Positions 13,820 through 14,331 of a stretch of 14,331 nt of DNA are shown here, in pieces. The notes below the pieces were generated by a model, which saw only the letters and a program-made list of their open reading frames with translations, was not told where the DNA came from and searched no databases. Position numbers and translations under genes: made by a program. Source of the DNA: Planctomycetaceae bacterium (GTDB taxonomy: Bacteria > Planctomycetota > Planctomycetia > Pirellulales > Thermoguttaceae); contig JAITST010000298.1 of assembly GCA_031287585.1 (NCBI GenBank), positions 1-14,331 of the forward strand, written 5' to 3'. The stretch's first letter is position 1. Every line of letters begins with the position of its first letter.

Positions 13820-14248
13820 TTACTTGACGTTATTTAGGCAGCCAATGATAACATCAGCGCATTTTTCAACATCAATTATAATATCGCTTTCCCACAATCT
13901 TATAACTATCCAACCACCCTCTTCTAACAGAGCCGTGTTTTTCTTATCGCGATCAATGTTACCGAGAATCTTTTTTCTCCAAAACGGCGTGTAGCGTTCC
14001 AGTTCGGCGTTTAGAGATACTAATCCTCTGATTGCCCAATTATGTCCATGCCAGAAGTCCCCATCACAAAACACCGCGATTTTTGCTTTGAGAAAAACAA
14101 TATCTGGCTTGCCGGGAAGCGACCTGACATTTACTCGATACCTTTTGCCTCTTGCCCATATAGCCCGCCGCAACGCTAGTTCAGGTCTTGTGTTTTTTGA
14201 TTTAACGGCTGACATTATTTTATGTGTTGTCTCGGGTGTTCGTGTCAT
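13820..14248 (-). CDS. vsr: Very short patch repair (Vsr-type) DNA endonuclease
   Basis: Vsr nicks DNA 5' of T:G mismatches made by deamination of 5-methylcytosine. From the ATG at 14246-14248 the protein has 142 residues, normal for Vsr (about 135-155). I prefer this start because GAGGAA (14252-14257 on the minus strand) lies 3 bases before it and the family-typical TPETTHKIMSAVKSKNT follows directly; the frame is also open further upstream to the window edge. The nuclease core is visible: RPELALRRAI (21-30), D49 in GKPDIVF, and FCDGDFWHGHNW (60-71), with W66 and H67 matching E. coli W68 and H69. E. coli H64 and zinc ligand C66 are replaced by D62 and D64, as in the zinc-less subgroup. A companion cytosine methyltransferase is expected nearby; none is in the window. 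Confidence 0.9.
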   Translation of the reverse strand: MTRTPETTHKIMSAVKSKNTRPELALRRAIWARGKRYRVNVRSLPGKPDIVFLKAKIAVFCDGDFWHGHNWAIRGLVSLNAELERYTPFWRKKILGNIDRDKKNTALLEEGGWIVIRLWESDIIIDVEKCADVIIGCLNNVK

Positions 14249-14251
14249 AAG

Positions 14252-14257
14252 TTCCTC
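14252..14257 (-). promoter_or_regulatory. Ribosome binding site that sets the vsr start
   Basis: On the minus strand GAGGAA lies 3 bases before the ATG at 14246-14248. It supports the 142-residue start over an upstream TTG at 14291-14293. Confidence 0.6.
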
Positions 14258-14259
14258 TT

Positions 14260-14293
14260 TCGGTTTAATATCAACAAATCGGTTTAATATCAA
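14260..14293. repeat. Two direct 15-base repeats upstream of vsr
   Basis: TCGGTTTAATATCAA occurs at 14260-14274 and again at 14279-14293, a period of 19 bases with exact identity. The pair lies directly upstream of the vsr ribosome binding site, where direct repeats could serve as an operator. A short local duplication is the alternative. Confidence 0.6.
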
Positions 14294-14331
14294 AAAAAGC
14301 GAGCTTTTACCGAAATCGCGGCGAGCGCGGT

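Noticed and set aside
14249..14293. Longer vsr start at an upstream TTG (157 residues)
   Set aside because: The ATG at 14248 has a Shine-Dalgarno site, matches the family's usual N-terminus, and leaves the direct repeats outside the gene.

Overview
The window looks like chromosomal DNA of a planctomycete, probably in the Pirellulales/Thermoguttaceae range with moderate GC. I infer this from the 775-residue protein at 7969-10296, which resembles a family I remember only from planctomycetes. An OleB-type hydrolase, an araA-like isomerase of the L-fucose isomerase superfamily, weak or absent Shine-Dalgarno sites at most starts, wide intergenic gaps and a palindrome of the planctomycete intergenic type are also consistent. 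No taxonomic marker such as rRNA is present, so the assignment is tentative.

Layout. The left edge holds the C-terminal end of a Rieske iron-sulfur protein (+). A structured, repeat-rich gap follows, with a likely intrinsic terminator. Next comes a 919-residue membrane transglutaminase of the TgpA/DUF3488 type (-). A 511-base AT-rich gap with hairpins leads to a run of + strand genes: purM, an L-fucose/L-arabinose isomerase family protein, a membrane-anchored HtrA-type protease, the 775-residue protein with the clearest promoter and ribosome binding site in the window, and an OleB-like alpha/beta hydrolase. The right part is on the - strand: etfA, convergent with the hydrolase, then a 423-base gap with a REP-like palindrome, araD, and a vsr-type endonuclease at the right edge.

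Function. Most genes are housekeeping or metabolic singletons, not one operon. The isomerase and AraD could supply the first and third steps of L-arabinose breakdown, but no ribulokinase is present and the two genes lie 6.7 kb apart on opposite strands. EtfA lacks a neighbouring EtfB, OleB lacks OleA/C/D, and Vsr lacks a visible cytosine methyltransferase, though that partner could lie just outside the window. I see no tRNA, rRNA, CRISPR array, transposase or phage gene. I also see no convincing new multi-gene defence or biosynthetic system. The least explained material is the 775-residue protein and the intergenic repeats: a 17-base motif in four gaps, a nested palindrome at 324-519, a 10-base-unit inverted repeat upstream of araD, and a REP-like element.
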